A DNA stretch of 64,000 nucleotides, from NCBI GenBank assembly GCA_020847435.1, contig JADLBX010000024.1, positions 62,001-126,000 of the forward strand, read 5' to 3'. Positions 47,394 through 56,491 of the stretch are shown piece after piece; position 1 is the stretch's first letter; every line of letters begins with the position of its first letter. The position numbers were made by a program, and so were the translations under genes. Source of the stretch: Anaerolineales bacterium (GTDB lineage Bacteria > Chloroflexota > Anaerolineae > Anaerolineales > Villigracilaceae). Under the pieces are notes generated by a model, which saw only the letters and a list, made by a program, of their open reading frames with translations, was not told the DNA's origin and did not search any database.

Positions 47394-48122
47394 TTACGCT
47401 TCATATCCCATGCGCGCGAGATACGCGCCCATCTTTTCCTTCAGTATCGCCTGTTGTTCGGCGGAATATGCTTCGCGGAACCGACCGATCTTCCCTTTGA
47501 AAAAATGTAACCCCTCCCTGCCCTCCCCTTTTTCTGGACGAAAAGCATCGGTCACTTTCTGGATGTCTGCCTGGTCCGCCCGTAGGCGGAGGAACTCAAC
47601 CAGACGCGTCGCCTCGGCGTCGTAATTCGTGAGCAAATCTTCGTAGCGCGCGATCAACACGTTTTTCTCCTTCGTCCACTTCTCCCAAATGCGGACGTAG
47701 TCCATGATGAACGCGAGACTCTTGTCGAAGTCGGTGAGATGCGAAAACGCGTTGGGTCGTCCCTTTTGTAACGCGCGCTGACCGTAATCGAACGCCGAGA
47801 GCATCGCGTCGCGGGGGTCGCGAAAGATGTACGTGACGCGCAGCAAGCCGACCCGTTGAAAGAAGCGTGAAGCGGTCGTCGGTCCCGCGTGGGCTTTGAT
47901 CACAAACGTCTCCCCCATCAACGCGGGGATGGCGACCATCCCCAACCGCCGCGCGGAGAGGACGCCGATGTTGCAGTTGACCTCGGTCAAAATTTTCTGC
48001 AAATGATATTTTTCGCGGATGTCGCGCGCGTCGGCGCAACCCGTCGTCTGCATCAGGTCGTGGATGAGGTTGTAGTGCCAGCCCGAGCCCGCGCGCGGCA
48101 TACCGACAGAAAGTACGATCAT
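47394..48122 (-). CDS. Sulfotransferase family protein
   Basis: 242 aa. The N-terminal GMPRAGSGWHYNL resembles the 5'-phosphosulfate-binding loop of PAPS-dependent sulfotransferases, and YIFRDPRDAMLSAF around residues 97-110 is the 3'-phosphate-binding motif. The C-terminal KGKIGRFREAY matches the family's RKGKxGxW region. Substrate unknown; in this polysaccharide locus a glycan hydroxyl is likely. Its ATG overlaps the stop of the upstream O-antigen ligase-like gene in ATGA, so the two are translationally coupled. It is the last gene of the glycan operon. Confidence 0.87.
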   Translation of the reverse strand: MIVLSVGMPRAGSGWHYNLIHDLMQTTGCADARDIREKYHLQKILTEVNCNIGVLSARRLGMVAIPALMGETFVIKAHAGPTTASRFFQRVGLLRVTYIFRDPRDAMLSAFDYGQRALQKGRPNAFSHLTDFDKSLAFIMDYVRIWEKWTKEKNVLIARYEDLLTNYDAEATRLVEFLRLRADQADIQKVTDAFRPEKGEGREGLHFFKGKIGRFREAYSAEQQAILKEKMGAYLARMGYEA

Positions 48123-49600
48123 GATTGCTCCTGCCCGCTCCCCTCTCCCGCTGGGAGAGGGGCTGGGGGTGAGGGCGATTTTATCTCAAACGCCGTCACG
48201 CCCGCGACAATTCCAAGATTGATCCACAAGTTCGGCGTGGCGAACGAATCTTGCGTGATGTTGTAAATTGCGAGGGCGATCCACGAGAACAAACCCGCGA
48301 TGCCGAGATACCGCGCCAGCGGAGACGCGCCGCGTAACGCGATCAACGAATCGCCCAACAGCGAAAATTGAAATGCAATAAAAAGGATGAAGCCGATCAA
48401 GCCCGTCTCGGCGAGCAAGCGCGCGTACATGTTTTTTGGATTCGGATACAGCCTGCTTTCAGGGTTGAGTTGTTTTGCAATTTCAGGCACCACCGTGAGC
48501 GACCAATCGGGCAAGCGGTCGTACATGTAAAACCCGCTCGCGCCCAAGCCCACGCCAAACACGGGACTCTCCTCATACACGCCGAGCGCGCTGACCAAAT
48601 ACGCCGAACGCGCGCCCGCCGAATTTTCGATGACAAATTCCTCCACGCTTTCGGCATCCGATTCAAACAGGCGGGCGATGTATCCTTTTTGCGCGAGGAA
48701 CAAACCCGAACCGACCAGCGCGCCGAGGATGAGAATCAAAACTCCAAAACGCAAAGCCAAACTTTTCGAAGCGAGCCACTTCCACGCGTTGCGAAATTCA
48801 CCGCGCCCAACTAGAAGAAATGTCAACGCGGTCGCCGCGCCAGCGGTGAGCAATCCGCCGCGCGAATAGGTGGCTAACACAAGCGAACCTGCAAACCCCA
48901 ACAAAATAATTTCAAGCCATTTGAAGCGCGTGAGGCGCACGCCCGCCAACAACGACGCGAACAGCCACGGCAAATACACGGTTGCAATCTGCCCCGCCAG
49001 CCACGCGGGCTCGTACGCCATGCCAGAGACGCGGTTCGTCTTCACCAGTTCGCGCATAGAGAACGCGAGTTGCCAATGCGTCACGGTGACTTTCGGAAGA
49101 ATTGGCGTGTAAAACGCGAGCGCCTGCACGCCGCTCCAAGCCACGTCCATGATGAAGCCCGCCAGAATCCATTTTACGGAAAATTTCAAATCGTCTTCGT
49201 TGCGATTCATCCACACGGCGGCAATGAAAAAGGATACGCCGATGATGAGCGTCGCCCATGCGCGGACGACGCGCCCGAAGTAATCCTGTCCGCGCAGTGG
49301 AAGCGGATCAAGCCATGCCCCAAAACTGCTCGCCAGTAAGACAGCCAGCCCAAACCCGATAAGGGGAGTCAACGCGCCCGCGCGTGGAAACGTCGTTTTG
49401 CCGCGCAGAAGTTGAATCAACAGAATCGGCATCAGCGCTGCGATGGGATAAAACGCCAGCGGGCGGACGAGCGTCCCTTCGCCCATGCCGGGGAAGTAGC
49501 GAAAACTGGTGACAGGCAACGCGAACAACGCCGCGCCCCAGAGGAAGCGCGACAGGTCAGCCACAGTCCCCTTCGGGGATGATAAGTTCACAGAGAGCAT
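48119..49600 (-). CDS. O-antigen ligase/polymerase-like membrane protein
   Basis: About 493 aa with roughly a dozen hydrophobic segments. The ATYSRGGLL segment and the large extracytoplasmic loop with ARSAYLVSALGVYEESPVFGVGLG are typical of the Wzy_C/WaaL O-antigen ligase superfamily, which polymerises or ligates lipid-linked glycans outside the membrane. ATG 49600 is used; the frame extends upstream to 49813, but that would overlap most of the Wzz-like C-terminus. The last ~20 residues (SPSPPAPLPAGEG...) are encoded by a GC-rich palindromic repeat and are unlikely to be functional. Whether it is a polymerase or a ligase cannot be told from sequence. Confidence 0.85.
   Translation of the reverse strand: MLSVNLSSPKGTVADLSRFLWGAALFALPVTSFRYFPGMGEGTLVRPLAFYPIAALMPILLIQLLRGKTTFPRAGALTPLIGFGLAVLLASSFGAWLDPLPLRGQDYFGRVVRAWATLIIGVSFFIAAVWMNRNEDDLKFSVKWILAGFIMDVAWSGVQALAFYTPILPKVTVTHWQLAFSMRELVKTNRVSGMAYEPAWLAGQIATVYLPWLFASLLAGVRLTRFKWLEIILLGFAGSLVLATYSRGGLLTAGAATALTFLLVGRGEFRNAWKWLASKSLALRFGVLILILGALVGSGLFLAQKGYIARLFESDAESVEEFVIENSAGARSAYLVSALGVYEESPVFGVGLGASGFYMYDRLPDWSLTVVPEIAKQLNPESRLYPNPKNMYARLLAETGLIGFILFIAFQFSLLGDSLIALRGASPLARYLGIAGLFSWIALAIYNITQDSFATPNLWINLGIVAGVTAFEIKSPSPPAPLPAGEGSGQEQS
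48140..48175. repeat. GC-rich palindromic repeat at the end of the O-antigen ligase-like gene
   Basis: CCCCTCTCCC (48140-48149) and GGGAGAGGGG (48153-48162) form a perfect 10-bp hairpin with loop GCT, followed by CTGGGGGTGAGGG. This is a very common bacterial dispersed repeat type. Here it is translated as the C-terminal tail of the upstream gene. Confidence 0.8.
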
Positions 49601-49608
49601 TGAGTTTT

Positions 49609-50220
49609 TCACTTTGGTTTGCTGATAAGCAGAATCGCCATTGCGCTGACGGCGAGCAAGCCGACCGCCCCCGCCAGCAAATACGCGCTGATCGGCTGAC
49701 TCGGCTCGGACGGCAAATTCTCCGCCTGCGCCATCTCCACGCGGATGAACGGATTCAATCCATCGGAATTTGTCACTTTCGTATTCACCTCGTCTGTGAA
49801 CAAGCGCGCCCAAGTAGAGGCGAGTTGCACTGCGGTTCGCACATCGCGATCAGAGGCATAAAAATGCCAGCCTCCTTCTGCGGGCTGACCCAACTCCAGC
49901 TTCCCGCCGCGCAATTCTTCGACGGAAATTCCAAACTCGGAAGAAAGTTGATTCATCACGTCATCCGACCAGGCGATCTCTTCGAGTTTGCGCGTCTCGC
50001 GTTCGAGATAATAGAAATATTGGCGGTCGGTGTCTTGTGGAAACGCTTCTTCGAGGTTGAAGTCAACGACCACCGTTGCGCGCGCCTGATACGGCGGAGG
50101 CGCGACAAAATAAACAGCCGCACCAATCGCCGCGCCGAGGATCGCGCCGAGAGTCCAAAACTTCCACGCTTTGAGGAGGCGGGTGAGGTCATCGAGGGAC
50201 GGAGGGGAGAAGAGGGACAT
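49609..50220 (-). CDS. Wzz-like chain-length determinant / polysaccharide co-polymerase
   Basis: 203 aa from ATG 50220. It has an N-terminal membrane segment (~22-42, ending in the Pro-rich APPPY typical of the Wzz family), a periplasmic domain of ~130 residues, and a C-terminal membrane segment (~178-197) ending in ISKPK. Two-helix proteins of this family regulate the chain length of Wzy-type polymers. It lacks the cytoplasmic tyrosine kinase domain found in some homologues. It precedes the O-antigen ligase-like gene with a 8-bp gap, supporting the assignment. The longer frame from 50352 reads through simple repeats and is rejected as the start. Confidence 0.82.
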   Translation of the reverse strand: MSLFSPPSLDDLTRLLKAWKFWTLGAILGAAIGAAVYFVAPPPYQARATVVVDFNLEEAFPQDTDRQYFYYLERETRKLEEIAWSDDVMNQLSSEFGISVEELRGGKLELGQPAEGGWHFYASDRDVRTAVQLASTWARLFTDEVNTKVTNSDGLNPFIRVEMAQAENLPSEPSQPISAYLLAGAVGLLAVSAMAILLISKPK

Positions 50221-50400
50221 GGGGATTGGTAAATGGTAATTGGTAATTGAGGATTGGAGAATTAGAGAATTGGAGATTGGAGACTGGAGACTAGAGACTG
50301 GATGTTGGGAGGGTAAATGCCGCAAGCCTTCGGAAAGTTGTCCTGCCTTCATTCTTTTAAACTTTGTGTCCTTCGTGTCCTTTGTGTTTAACTGTCGCGT
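50221..50400. repeat. Intergenic spacer of low-complexity GGATTGGAGAATT-type repeats
   Basis: 50224-50302 is built of short, degenerate units (TTGGTAATTG, GGATTGGAGAATT, GGAGACTGGAGACTAG). A further tract, TTTGTGTCCTTCGTGTCCTTT, lies at 50363-50383. No gene or regulatory site is seen. Related tracts recur inside the coding regions near 55227, 59824 and 60424. Confidence 0.7.
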
Positions 50401-51177
50401 CTAACCATTCAACATTCTTCGTCTGCGCCAGTTCCAGATGGGGGCGATTAACTTGCGGATGAAATATTTTGTATTGATGATCGAAAAGAACGAGCCGCCG
50501 TCGCGGTAGTGGACACGGATCATTTCGGGCCAGCAACGGTCGTCGGCGACGATAGTCTTGCCCGAGATGTGCAAGCGGAAGTTCGCCCATAACTGCGGCA
50601 CATATTGAATCTTCGAGCGCGCCGCGAGCCGCGTCCACAGATCATAATCCATCGCGAAGTAAAACGACGGGTCGAGCGGACCGACCTGCCGCCACAAGTC
50701 TGCGCGGAAGAACGCGGTCTGTTGCGGGATGTGAACGTAGCCGCGACGAAGCAGTTGCAAATCCGTTTGAGCCGAGTTGAATTTGCCGATCACGCGTCCG
50801 CTTTCGTTGATGAAGTTGCAATCGCCGTAGACCATACCCACATCGGGATGTTCTTGCAGATATTTCACCGCCGCGCTGACCGCGCCTGCCTCATACGTGT
50901 CGTCGGAATTAATCCACGCAAGGATTTCGCCCTGCGCGCGCGCAAACCCCTTGTTGATCGCGTCGGTCTGACCTTTGTCCTGCTCGCTCACCCACCAACC
51001 GATTCGCCCCTCGAATTTTTTGATGACTTCTACTGTCCCATCCGTCGAGCCGCCATCCACGATGCCATACTCAATACGCGGATAATCCTGCGCCAGCACG
51101 GATTGAATCGTCGCTTCGATGTAGCGCGCTTGGTTGTAGGAGGGGGTGACGATGGAGACGAGAGGAAGATCAGTCAT
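50401..51177 (-). CDS. Family 2 glycosyltransferase
   Basis: 258 aa GT-A fold. The N-terminal [18 protein letters not shown], the nucleotide-binding DGGSTDGT and the metal-binding WINSDD (~90-95) identify family GT2. [11 protein letters not shown] and the MDYDLW acceptor-site segment are as in sugar transferases of surface polysaccharide loci. Acceptor and donor are unknown. There is no membrane segment, though basic residues near the C-terminus (WNWRRRR) could aid membrane association. It lies just six bases downstream of the sulfotransferase at 51184. A second GT2 of similar build lies at 53814-54770. Confidence 0.93.
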   Translation of the reverse strand: MTDLPLVSIVTPSYNQARYIEATIQSVLAQDYPRIEYGIVDGGSTDGTVEVIKKFEGRIGWWVSEQDKGQTDAINKGFARAQGEILAWINSDDTYEAGAVSAAVKYLQEHPDVGMVYGDCNFINESGRVIGKFNSAQTDLQLLRRGYVHIPQQTAFFRADLWRQVGPLDPSFYFAMDYDLWTRLAARSKIQYVPQLWANFRLHISGKTIVADDRCWPEMIRVHYRDGGSFFSIINTKYFIRKLIAPIWNWRRRRMLNG

Positions 51178-51183
51178 CGGTAA

Positions 51184-52143
51184 TCAGTTGGCTTCGGGGT
51201 AGAACAGGTGAAGCGTATCGTGTGTCAACTCGTGGATGCGGGCGATTTCCTCTTCGCTCAAGCGCTTCTTCCAATTTTCGATGTTGGCGCGGCTGTCGAG
51301 TTTGACGGAGTGAGTCTTGCCGCGTCGTAACTCGGTCGGGTTTTCGGAACTGCTGGAGTTGAGGATTTTCTTTTCCAAGTCGGAAGTGAATTCAAGACCG
51401 AGCGAGGCGTACAGGTCGCGGAATCCGCTGACGGGGTCGCGGGACAAATCTTCGTGGCGGACGAGGATGAATTGGGGATTCAACTGTCCCGCGTTGCCCT
51501 GAGCCTGTCGAAGGGTCGAATGAACGAAGCGGTAGATCATCTTCCACAGCAGGCTGGCTTGTCCGATCGCATCGTCTACAGCGATGGATCGCATTTGTTC
51601 ACGATATGGCTCAAGATGGTCGCGCATCAGCAAAGGCTGATCGAGCAAATCGTTGAAATCGAAGTTCCAGCCGAGGCGTTTGAGACTGCTCGCAAACGCG
51701 GCGGGATGCCGAACCGTGACGACCGTTTTGAAATTGAACCGTTTTGCAAACCACGGGATCGAAAACGCCGCGAACGGATCTTTGAGCAAGGCGCGCTGAC
51801 CGTGTTCGAGCGCGTCGTAGAAAATTTTGAAGTCGCGTCCCATGCGCAGGAAATCTTTTATTGAGCGAATGGATTTGATCTCGCTCCATGTGTGATAACG
51901 ATAATCGAGCAACTCCGTGAACGGCGCGAGGTATTCGGCTTCATTCTCCTCGCAAATGTATTGATACCAATGCGGCGTTTTCGCGCGCAGAACGCCAGGA
52001 CGATGCAACACGTTCAGCGGCTCGCTGATGTACGCGACCTGCGGATCGAGTGCGAGCATCCTGCCGACCCACGTGGTGCCACTGCGATGCGCGCCAGTGA
52101 CGAGGATGGGTTGAACGCGGAAGGTGGGCGAGTCAGACGTCAT
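51184..52143 (-). CDS. Sulfotransferase family protein (second in the locus)
   Basis: 319 aa. VTGAHRSGTTWVGRML (~14-29) is the P-loop-like PAPS site, and TVVTVRHPAAFASSL (~140-154) supplies the 3'-phosphate Arg/Ser. Length and motif spacing fit carbohydrate sulfotransferases. It differs clearly from the smaller sulfotransferase at 47394, so the two may act on different positions. Residues around 210-217 (TLRQAQGN) come from a CCTGAGCCTGTCGAAGG repeat inserted in frame. It sits between a GT2 and a large membrane protein in the same operon. Confidence 0.88.
   Translation of the reverse strand: MTSDSPTFRVQPILVTGAHRSGTTWVGRMLALDPQVAYISEPLNVLHRPGVLRAKTPHWYQYICEENEAEYLAPFTELLDYRYHTWSEIKSIRSIKDFLRMGRDFKIFYDALEHGQRALLKDPFAAFSIPWFAKRFNFKTVVTVRHPAAFASSLKRLGWNFDFNDLLDQPLLMRDHLEPYREQMRSIAVDDAIGQASLLWKMIYRFVHSTLRQAQGNAGQLNPQFILVRHEDLSRDPVSGFRDLYASLGLEFTSDLEKKILNSSSSENPTELRRGKTHSVKLDSRANIENWKKRLSEEEIARIHELTHDTLHLFYPEAN
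51497..51515. repeat. CCTGAGCCTGTCGAAGG repeat inside a sulfotransferase gene
   Basis: This 19-base sequence is a very widespread bacterial intergenic repeat (CTTCGACAGGCTCAGG in the other orientation). Here it lies in frame and encodes LRQAQG, a signature peptide of such insertions. Confidence 0.8.
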
Positions 52144-52159
52144 GGGAGAATGAAGCGCA

Positions 52160-53650
52160 TCATGGGGCGACGATCGAGTTCAATCCGTAGAAGCGCGCCA
52201 CACAGCGGTTAATCCAATCTTTGGGGTTGTTCTTGTATTCGCCGACGCCGCCTGGCGCGTCCAACTGCACGACGACGAGATCGGTCTCGCCGTTGGCGAC
52301 CGCCTCTCGAATCTGCGCGTCGCGCACGTCCCATTGCGTGGCAAATTTTTCATATTCGTAGTGGAGCAAATACACGCGCGGCGCAGAGCGCAACGGATGG
52401 ATGATAAGCCCAACAAGCAAAAGCGCAACGGCAACACGCGACCAAGTCTGTTTTGCAAACACGCCCATGCGCGCGGCAAGGATTCCGAGTACGCCGCCCT
52501 CGATGAGCAAACCCAACGTCAACATAAAATGCGACGCGTAGCGCGCCCGCGCCGCAGGGAAAGTCCGCACGAACGCGCTCGGCGCGTAACTGAAACCGAC
52601 GACGATGAACACGACGACAGGCGCGATCAACAACGCCCAACGCAAATACGACGTGGGAATGTGCGACCCATTTTGGTCTCGCATGGAAAGCGTGAGGAAC
52701 ATGATGCAAAACGAAACCATCAGCGCGACGAGGATCAATGACGGATACGATTTGATCGTCTCAAATAAAAATTGGGACGTGTACAACATCACATCGCCAG
52801 CCAGTTCGATTGGGTTATAGATCGGCGAACTGCGCATGATTCTGCCTAATCGGTTCGACGTGCCAGGCGACGCCGCCGTGATCGAGATGGCGATCACCGC
52901 CGTGATTAAACCCACCGTGAGCAGAGTCAACGCGTCCCGTCGTTGATGAAGCGGTTTCGTCCACCACGTCAAAGTCACCGCGACGAACATCATCCCGACC
53001 AGCATCCCTGAGGTCGTTTCGCTCAAACCTCCCGCAAAGAAAACCAAAACGACGAAAACAACTCCCGCCCGAACCGCGCGCGGTTTCGCATACGGCTTTT
53101 GAAGATAACGCAGAAAAAATATCGCCAAGCCAATGAACCAGAGAAGCGGCAGTGAATAGGGAATCAATCCCGTGCGCCAAAAAAGGATTTGATACAACGC
53201 TGACGTTTGATACAGACTCAACGCGATGGTCATGCCCGCCAGCCATACATAGCCGAACGCTCCGATGCGAACGCGCAAGAGTTTCGCCGCCTCGGCAAAC
53301 ATCCATGTCAACAACAGCGCCCACAGAAAAAGTTCCACACCCGCCATCGCGCGAATTCCGTTCACGCCGCCCAACTCGATCAATTGCGAAAACATCAAGC
53401 GCGAGTAACTGTTCCCCCATAACGAATACGCCCGCAGTGTGGCTTCCACAATATTTTGCGACGTATACAAATACGTCGAGGCGCAGTAATCGTCGGCGAG
53501 ATAGCGCGAGAACGTTCCCAAATACGCATACACTGCCAACGGCACACACGCGCTCAACGCGCCGAGAAAAAATAAAACCGTTACCCAGCCTGGATTATTT
53601 TGACGCGCCTCGCGTTGCTCTTGCGCCGCGCTCGAAGTCTTCAAACTCAT
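52160..53650 (-). CDS. Multi-spanning membrane protein, DUF6056-like, copy 1
   Basis: 496 aa from ATG 53650. About ten hydrophobic segments, an early extracytoplasmic loop with RYLADDYC, and the late motif YAPSAFVRTFPAARARY are seen. The same features (RYWADDWC, LTPSAYVERGLP...R) occur in the paralogue at 60198-61613. From memory this resembles the uncharacterised DUF6056 family found in polysaccharide loci, whose layout suggests a GT-C-like glycosyltransferase. The C-terminal soluble region contains VVVQLDAPGG. It is probably involved in lipid-linked sugar transfer, but this is inference from topology and context. Confidence 0.75.
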   Translation of the reverse strand: MSLKTSSAAQEQREARQNNPGWVTVLFFLGALSACVPLAVYAYLGTFSRYLADDYCASTYLYTSQNIVEATLRAYSLWGNSYSRLMFSQLIELGGVNGIRAMAGVELFLWALLLTWMFAEAAKLLRVRIGAFGYVWLAGMTIALSLYQTSALYQILFWRTGLIPYSLPLLWFIGLAIFFLRYLQKPYAKPRAVRAGVVFVVLVFFAGGLSETTSGMLVGMMFVAVTLTWWTKPLHQRRDALTLLTVGLITAVIAISITAASPGTSNRLGRIMRSSPIYNPIELAGDVMLYTSQFLFETIKSYPSLILVALMVSFCIMFLTLSMRDQNGSHIPTSYLRWALLIAPVVVFIVVGFSYAPSAFVRTFPAARARYASHFMLTLGLLIEGGVLGILAARMGVFAKQTWSRVAVALLLVGLIIHPLRSAPRVYLLHYEYEKFATQWDVRDAQIREAVANGETDLVVVQLDAPGGVGEYKNNPKDWINRCVARFYGLNSIVAP

Positions 53651-53785
53651 TCGTCCATCAACCTCTTCATGTTGTGATTCAGTATAACATAGCCACCCCA
53701 CTGGCATTTTCAACATACTGCATTATAAATTTTCATCACATGCTCTCGCAGGATCTCTGACCCTGCGATGGAACCTCCAAAACAC

Positions 53786-53802
53786 GGCGGTCACAGACCG
53801 CC
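53786..53802. repeat. Perfect hairpin in the spacer behind the second glycosyltransferase
   Basis: GGCGGTC and GACCGCC arms with loop ACA are extended outward by CTCCAA/TTGGAG. It lies directly after the stop of the GT2 gene on the minus strand. The U-tract is poor, so it is more likely a dispersed repeat or an mRNA-stabilising hairpin than a terminator. Confidence 0.55.
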
Positions 53803-53813
53803 TTGGAGCATTG

Positions 53814-54770
53814 CTATAAATTTGTGTCTTTCACTCGTCCCAATCGCCGCGACAGGAACAGCGAGCGGATGAAACTCAGCCCCGTGAGATTCAACAACGC
53901 GGACGCCAAAATGTTCAACCGCCTCAACGCGGTCGGCGGATGAATGAAGAACGCGCGCATCCAGGATTTCAACGCGGAGGCGGACTCGCCCGCGTCGAGC
54001 CGATACCGCGCGTCGACTCGATACGCGGACGCGCGGGCGCGTCTTTCCACGGGTCGAATTGCCTCGCCCAACTTCGGCTGACTCTCCGCCCAAGCCAAAA
54101 TGCGGAAGGCTTCGCGCCCAAACTCAGCCGCTTTGGCGCGGTTCTTCGCCTCCGCATGGTAGCGCGCCGCCGCCCATGTTTGATTCACGTGGAGGATTTT
54201 CCCATGTTGGGCGATTCGAATCCATAATTGATGGTCGAGTAAAAAGTGGAAGGTAGGGTCGAGCATCCCCGCCTTTTCAAGCGCTTCGCGGCGAAAAAAC
54301 ACGGCTGGCTGACCGATGATCTGAAAGCACAACAAATCTTGCAGGGACAATTGCTTGTAAGTCAGTGAATTGAACGCATTCCCGCGTTCATCCACGGCGA
54401 GCATATTTCCGTAAACGAGCGCCACATCGGAATTTTCTTCAAACACCTTCATCGCCGACGAAACCGCGCTGGGCAAATAGTAATCGTCCGAGTTCAGCCA
54501 TGCGACGATCTCACCCTTCGCCCGCGCCAATCCCTTGTTGATAGCTTCGGCTTGACCTGAGTCTTTTTCAGAGAGCCACCATGTTATGTTGGGCGGGGGG
54601 ACCCCGCCCCTACGTTCGTATTTTTTTATTATCTCCACCGACCCATCCGTGGACGCACCATCCACGACGATGTATTCGATGGACGGGTAATCCTGCTCCA
54701 GCACGGATTGGATCGTCTGCTCGAGGTAGCGCGCTTGGTTGAAGGAGGGGGTGATGATGGAGATGAGCAT
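53814..54770 (-). CDS. Family 2 glycosyltransferase (second in the locus)
   Basis: 318 aa. ISIITPSFNQARYLEQTI, VDGASTDGS and AWLNSDD are the GT2 signatures, and GQPAVFFRREAL with LLDHQLW follow in the usual places. It is longer than the GT2 at 50401 by a C-terminal helical extension (~230-318). Residues ~53-60 (RGGVPPPN) are encoded by a GC-rich palindrome and interrupt the normal segment between the IIKKYE helix and ITWWLSEKDSGQ. The peptide is at a surface loop in the family, so function may be kept. Sugar specificity unknown. Confidence 0.92.
   Translation of the reverse strand: MLISIITPSFNQARYLEQTIQSVLEQDYPSIEYIVVDGASTDGSVEIIKKYERRGGVPPPNITWWLSEKDSGQAEAINKGLARAKGEIVAWLNSDDYYLPSAVSSAMKVFEENSDVALVYGNMLAVDERGNAFNSLTYKQLSLQDLLCFQIIGQPAVFFRREALEKAGMLDPTFHFLLDHQLWIRIAQHGKILHVNQTWAAARYHAEAKNRAKAAEFGREAFRILAWAESQPKLGEAIRPVERRARASAYRVDARYRLDAGESASALKSWMRAFFIHPPTALRRLNILASALLNLTGLSFIRSLFLSRRLGRVKDTNL
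54591..54612. repeat. GC-rich palindrome in frame inside the glycosyltransferase
   Basis: GGGCGGGG and CCCCGCCC are brought together by a short centre. The stretch encodes GGVPPP on the minus strand. This is a common dispersed-repeat type. Confidence 0.75.
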
Positions 54771-54822
54771 ATCTACTGCGTAACGTTTTTCTCCGTGTTT
54801 ACTTGTTTACCTGTTTCCGTGT

Positions 54823-55653
54823 CTACCAACAGACTCGCCGAAACAACGACTCATATTCCACTTTCGGGAAGATCGTCAACTTCCCGCCGACGGTTGCGTC
54901 CACTACTTCGCGTCTCGCCTTGCGGTAGGCGTCGCGTGCCAGCGCGTACCCAATCTCGGAAGTGTCCAAGTCGGGGAGTTGCCATTTCACGCCCTTGCCG
55001 AAATAATTGGGCATGAAGTGATTTGGGTCGTCGCCTTGCGAAACGACGGTTTTGTTCGCTTCGCCTTTGTCGGCAAAGTTGTGGTCAACGCCGATGAGGA
55101 TGGCTTTCTCGATGCCCATATGAAAAGCGAGTTGGAGGGCGAGGTTTGTCACGGTCGCGCCTTCCCACACGCGGCCGCGGACATCGGTTGCAAAGCGAGG
55201 TCCTGTGTAGGTGGTGTAAACGAATGTTGGTAATTGGGTAATTAGTAATTGGGGATTGAAATGACGATGCGAACGCCAGGCAATGAATTTGGGAATCGTC
55301 AGCGCGTTGATGTCATCCACGAATTGCTCGACGACGAGATCGTTCGTCACACAGAGGTAGGTGGTTGTGAATCCCCATTCGGGAAAAGCGAGATAGATTC
55401 GGTTCATGCCGAAGGTGATCTCATTTTTCAATTTGCTCGTGTCGGTGCGCTTGAGGCTTGGACCGTTGCCGATGATGAATGCGCGTTTGCCCTTGTGAAC
55501 ATCCTTCAACGCAGCGAGGCGGCGGATGCTCTCCCGTCGCCACGGGTGAAAGTACGCGGCGGGCAACTCAGGCAGACGGCGGAAAGAATCGTACGCGTCC
55601 CGCGTAAGTTGCCAGAGAGGATGAGGAAGGATTCGTTTGAGAGTGGGTATCAT
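54823..55653 (-). CDS. MptE/DUF115-like protein, possible glycosyltransferase
   Basis: 276 aa. AFIIGNGPSLKRTD (~58-71), FGMNRIYL and ILIGVDHNF (~188-196) are characteristic of the DUF115/6-hydroxymethylpterin diphosphokinase MptE-like fold, members of which occur in bacterial surface-glycan loci and flagellin or LPS glycosylation clusters, where they are thought to transfer or activate sugars. No membrane segment. Residues around 134-143 (LLITQLPT) are encoded by an ATTGGTAATTAG-type simple repeat and look like an insertion. A pterin-pathway role is unlikely in this context. Confidence 0.8.
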   Translation of the reverse strand: MIPTLKRILPHPLWQLTRDAYDSFRRLPELPAAYFHPWRRESIRRLAALKDVHKGKRAFIIGNGPSLKRTDTSKLKNEITFGMNRIYLAFPEWGFTTTYLCVTNDLVVEQFVDDINALTIPKFIAWRSHRHFNPQLLITQLPTFVYTTYTGPRFATDVRGRVWEGATVTNLALQLAFHMGIEKAILIGVDHNFADKGEANKTVVSQGDDPNHFMPNYFGKGVKWQLPDLDTSEIGYALARDAYRKARREVVDATVGGKLTIFPKVEYESLFRRVCW

Positions 55654-55730
55654 TGAAAATATTTTTATTGCGTATTTCGTATTGCGTGGAGATGAATAAA
55701 GATTACGAATTACGCAATACGCAGTACGGT

Positions 55731-56483
55731 TTACTCCGTGCTCAACCGCGCCGTCGCTCCCCCATCCACCACCAACGCTTGACCCGTCATGAAAGAGGAT
55801 TGCTCGTTATCGGCGAGAAAATAGATCGCGCTGGCGATCTCCTCGGGCGTGCCCACTTTTCCGCTGACCGTTTTACGCGCCAGATTGTCGAGCCGTTCCT
55901 GCATGTCGCCGCTGCCGACGTGTCCGCGTCCGAGTCCCGCGCGGAGCATGGGCGTATCCACTGCGCCTGGGAGAATCGCATTGACGCGGATGTTATCGGG
56001 AGCAAACTCGATTGCCATCGCCCGCGTGAAAGCGAGCAGTCCGCCCTTCGACGTGGCGTACGCGGCAATGTTCGCCGAAGTCTGGATCGCATGCACCGAC
56101 GAAACATTCACGATTGCGCCGCCGTTTTTCTTGAGCAGGGGATGCGCGAGTTTGACGAACAAAAACACCGAGCGTAAATTTGACGCCATGACCGCGTCCC
56201 ATTCTTCGACAGTAGTCTCGATCAGCGGCTTGGCAACTTGTACAGCCGCATTATTCACAAGCGCGTCCAACGTGGGATGAAAATCTTTTACCTTTTGAAA
56301 AATAGTTTCAACAGAATCGGGATGAGAAATATCCGCCTTGATAAATCGTCCATCGGCGGGAAATCCCTCGCCAAAATCCGCGCGGTCAATGCCAATTACG
56401 CGCCATCCTTTTTCAGAGAAGTGGTTGACGCACGCGCGCCCAATCCCTCCGCCTGCGCCAGTAATGAGGATTGTTCTTGTCAT
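55731..56483 (-). CDS. Short-chain dehydrogenase/reductase
   Basis: 250 aa classical SDR. TGAGGGIG (8-15) binds NAD(P), NNAA lies near 77-80, and the catalytic Ser of VNVSS and YATSK (Tyr-x3-Lys) are all present. PGAVDTPM and the C-terminal DGGATARLSTE are typical. A substrate cannot be assigned, but next to a hydroxyacid dehydrogenase and a CMP-sugar synthetase an oxidation or reduction of a sugar precursor is plausible. Its start codon lies nine bases from the left inverted repeat of the 56492-57010 element, so its upstream region was rewritten by that insertion. ATG 56483 fits the family's N-terminus. Confidence 0.92.
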   Translation of the reverse strand: MTRTILITGAGGGIGRACVNHFSEKGWRVIGIDRADFGEGFPADGRFIKADISHPDSVETIFQKVKDFHPTLDALVNNAAVQVAKPLIETTVEEWDAVMASNLRSVFLFVKLAHPLLKKNGGAIVNVSSVHAIQTSANIAAYATSKGGLLAFTRAMAIEFAPDNIRVNAILPGAVDTPMLRAGLGRGHVGSGDMQERLDNLARKTVSGKVGTPEEIASAIYFLADNEQSSFMTGQALVVDGGATARLSTE

Positions 56484-56491
56484 AGTTTTTT

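Noticed and set aside
50224..50302. Possible CRISPR array from short repeated units
   Set aside because: The units are degenerate and only 8-14 bases long, without constant spacers or neighbouring cas genes. It is a simple-sequence tract.
53786..53802. Intrinsic terminator after the second glycosyltransferase
   Set aside because: The hairpin is good, but it is followed by GTGTTTTGGAG and not by a proper U-tract, and the operon appears to continue.
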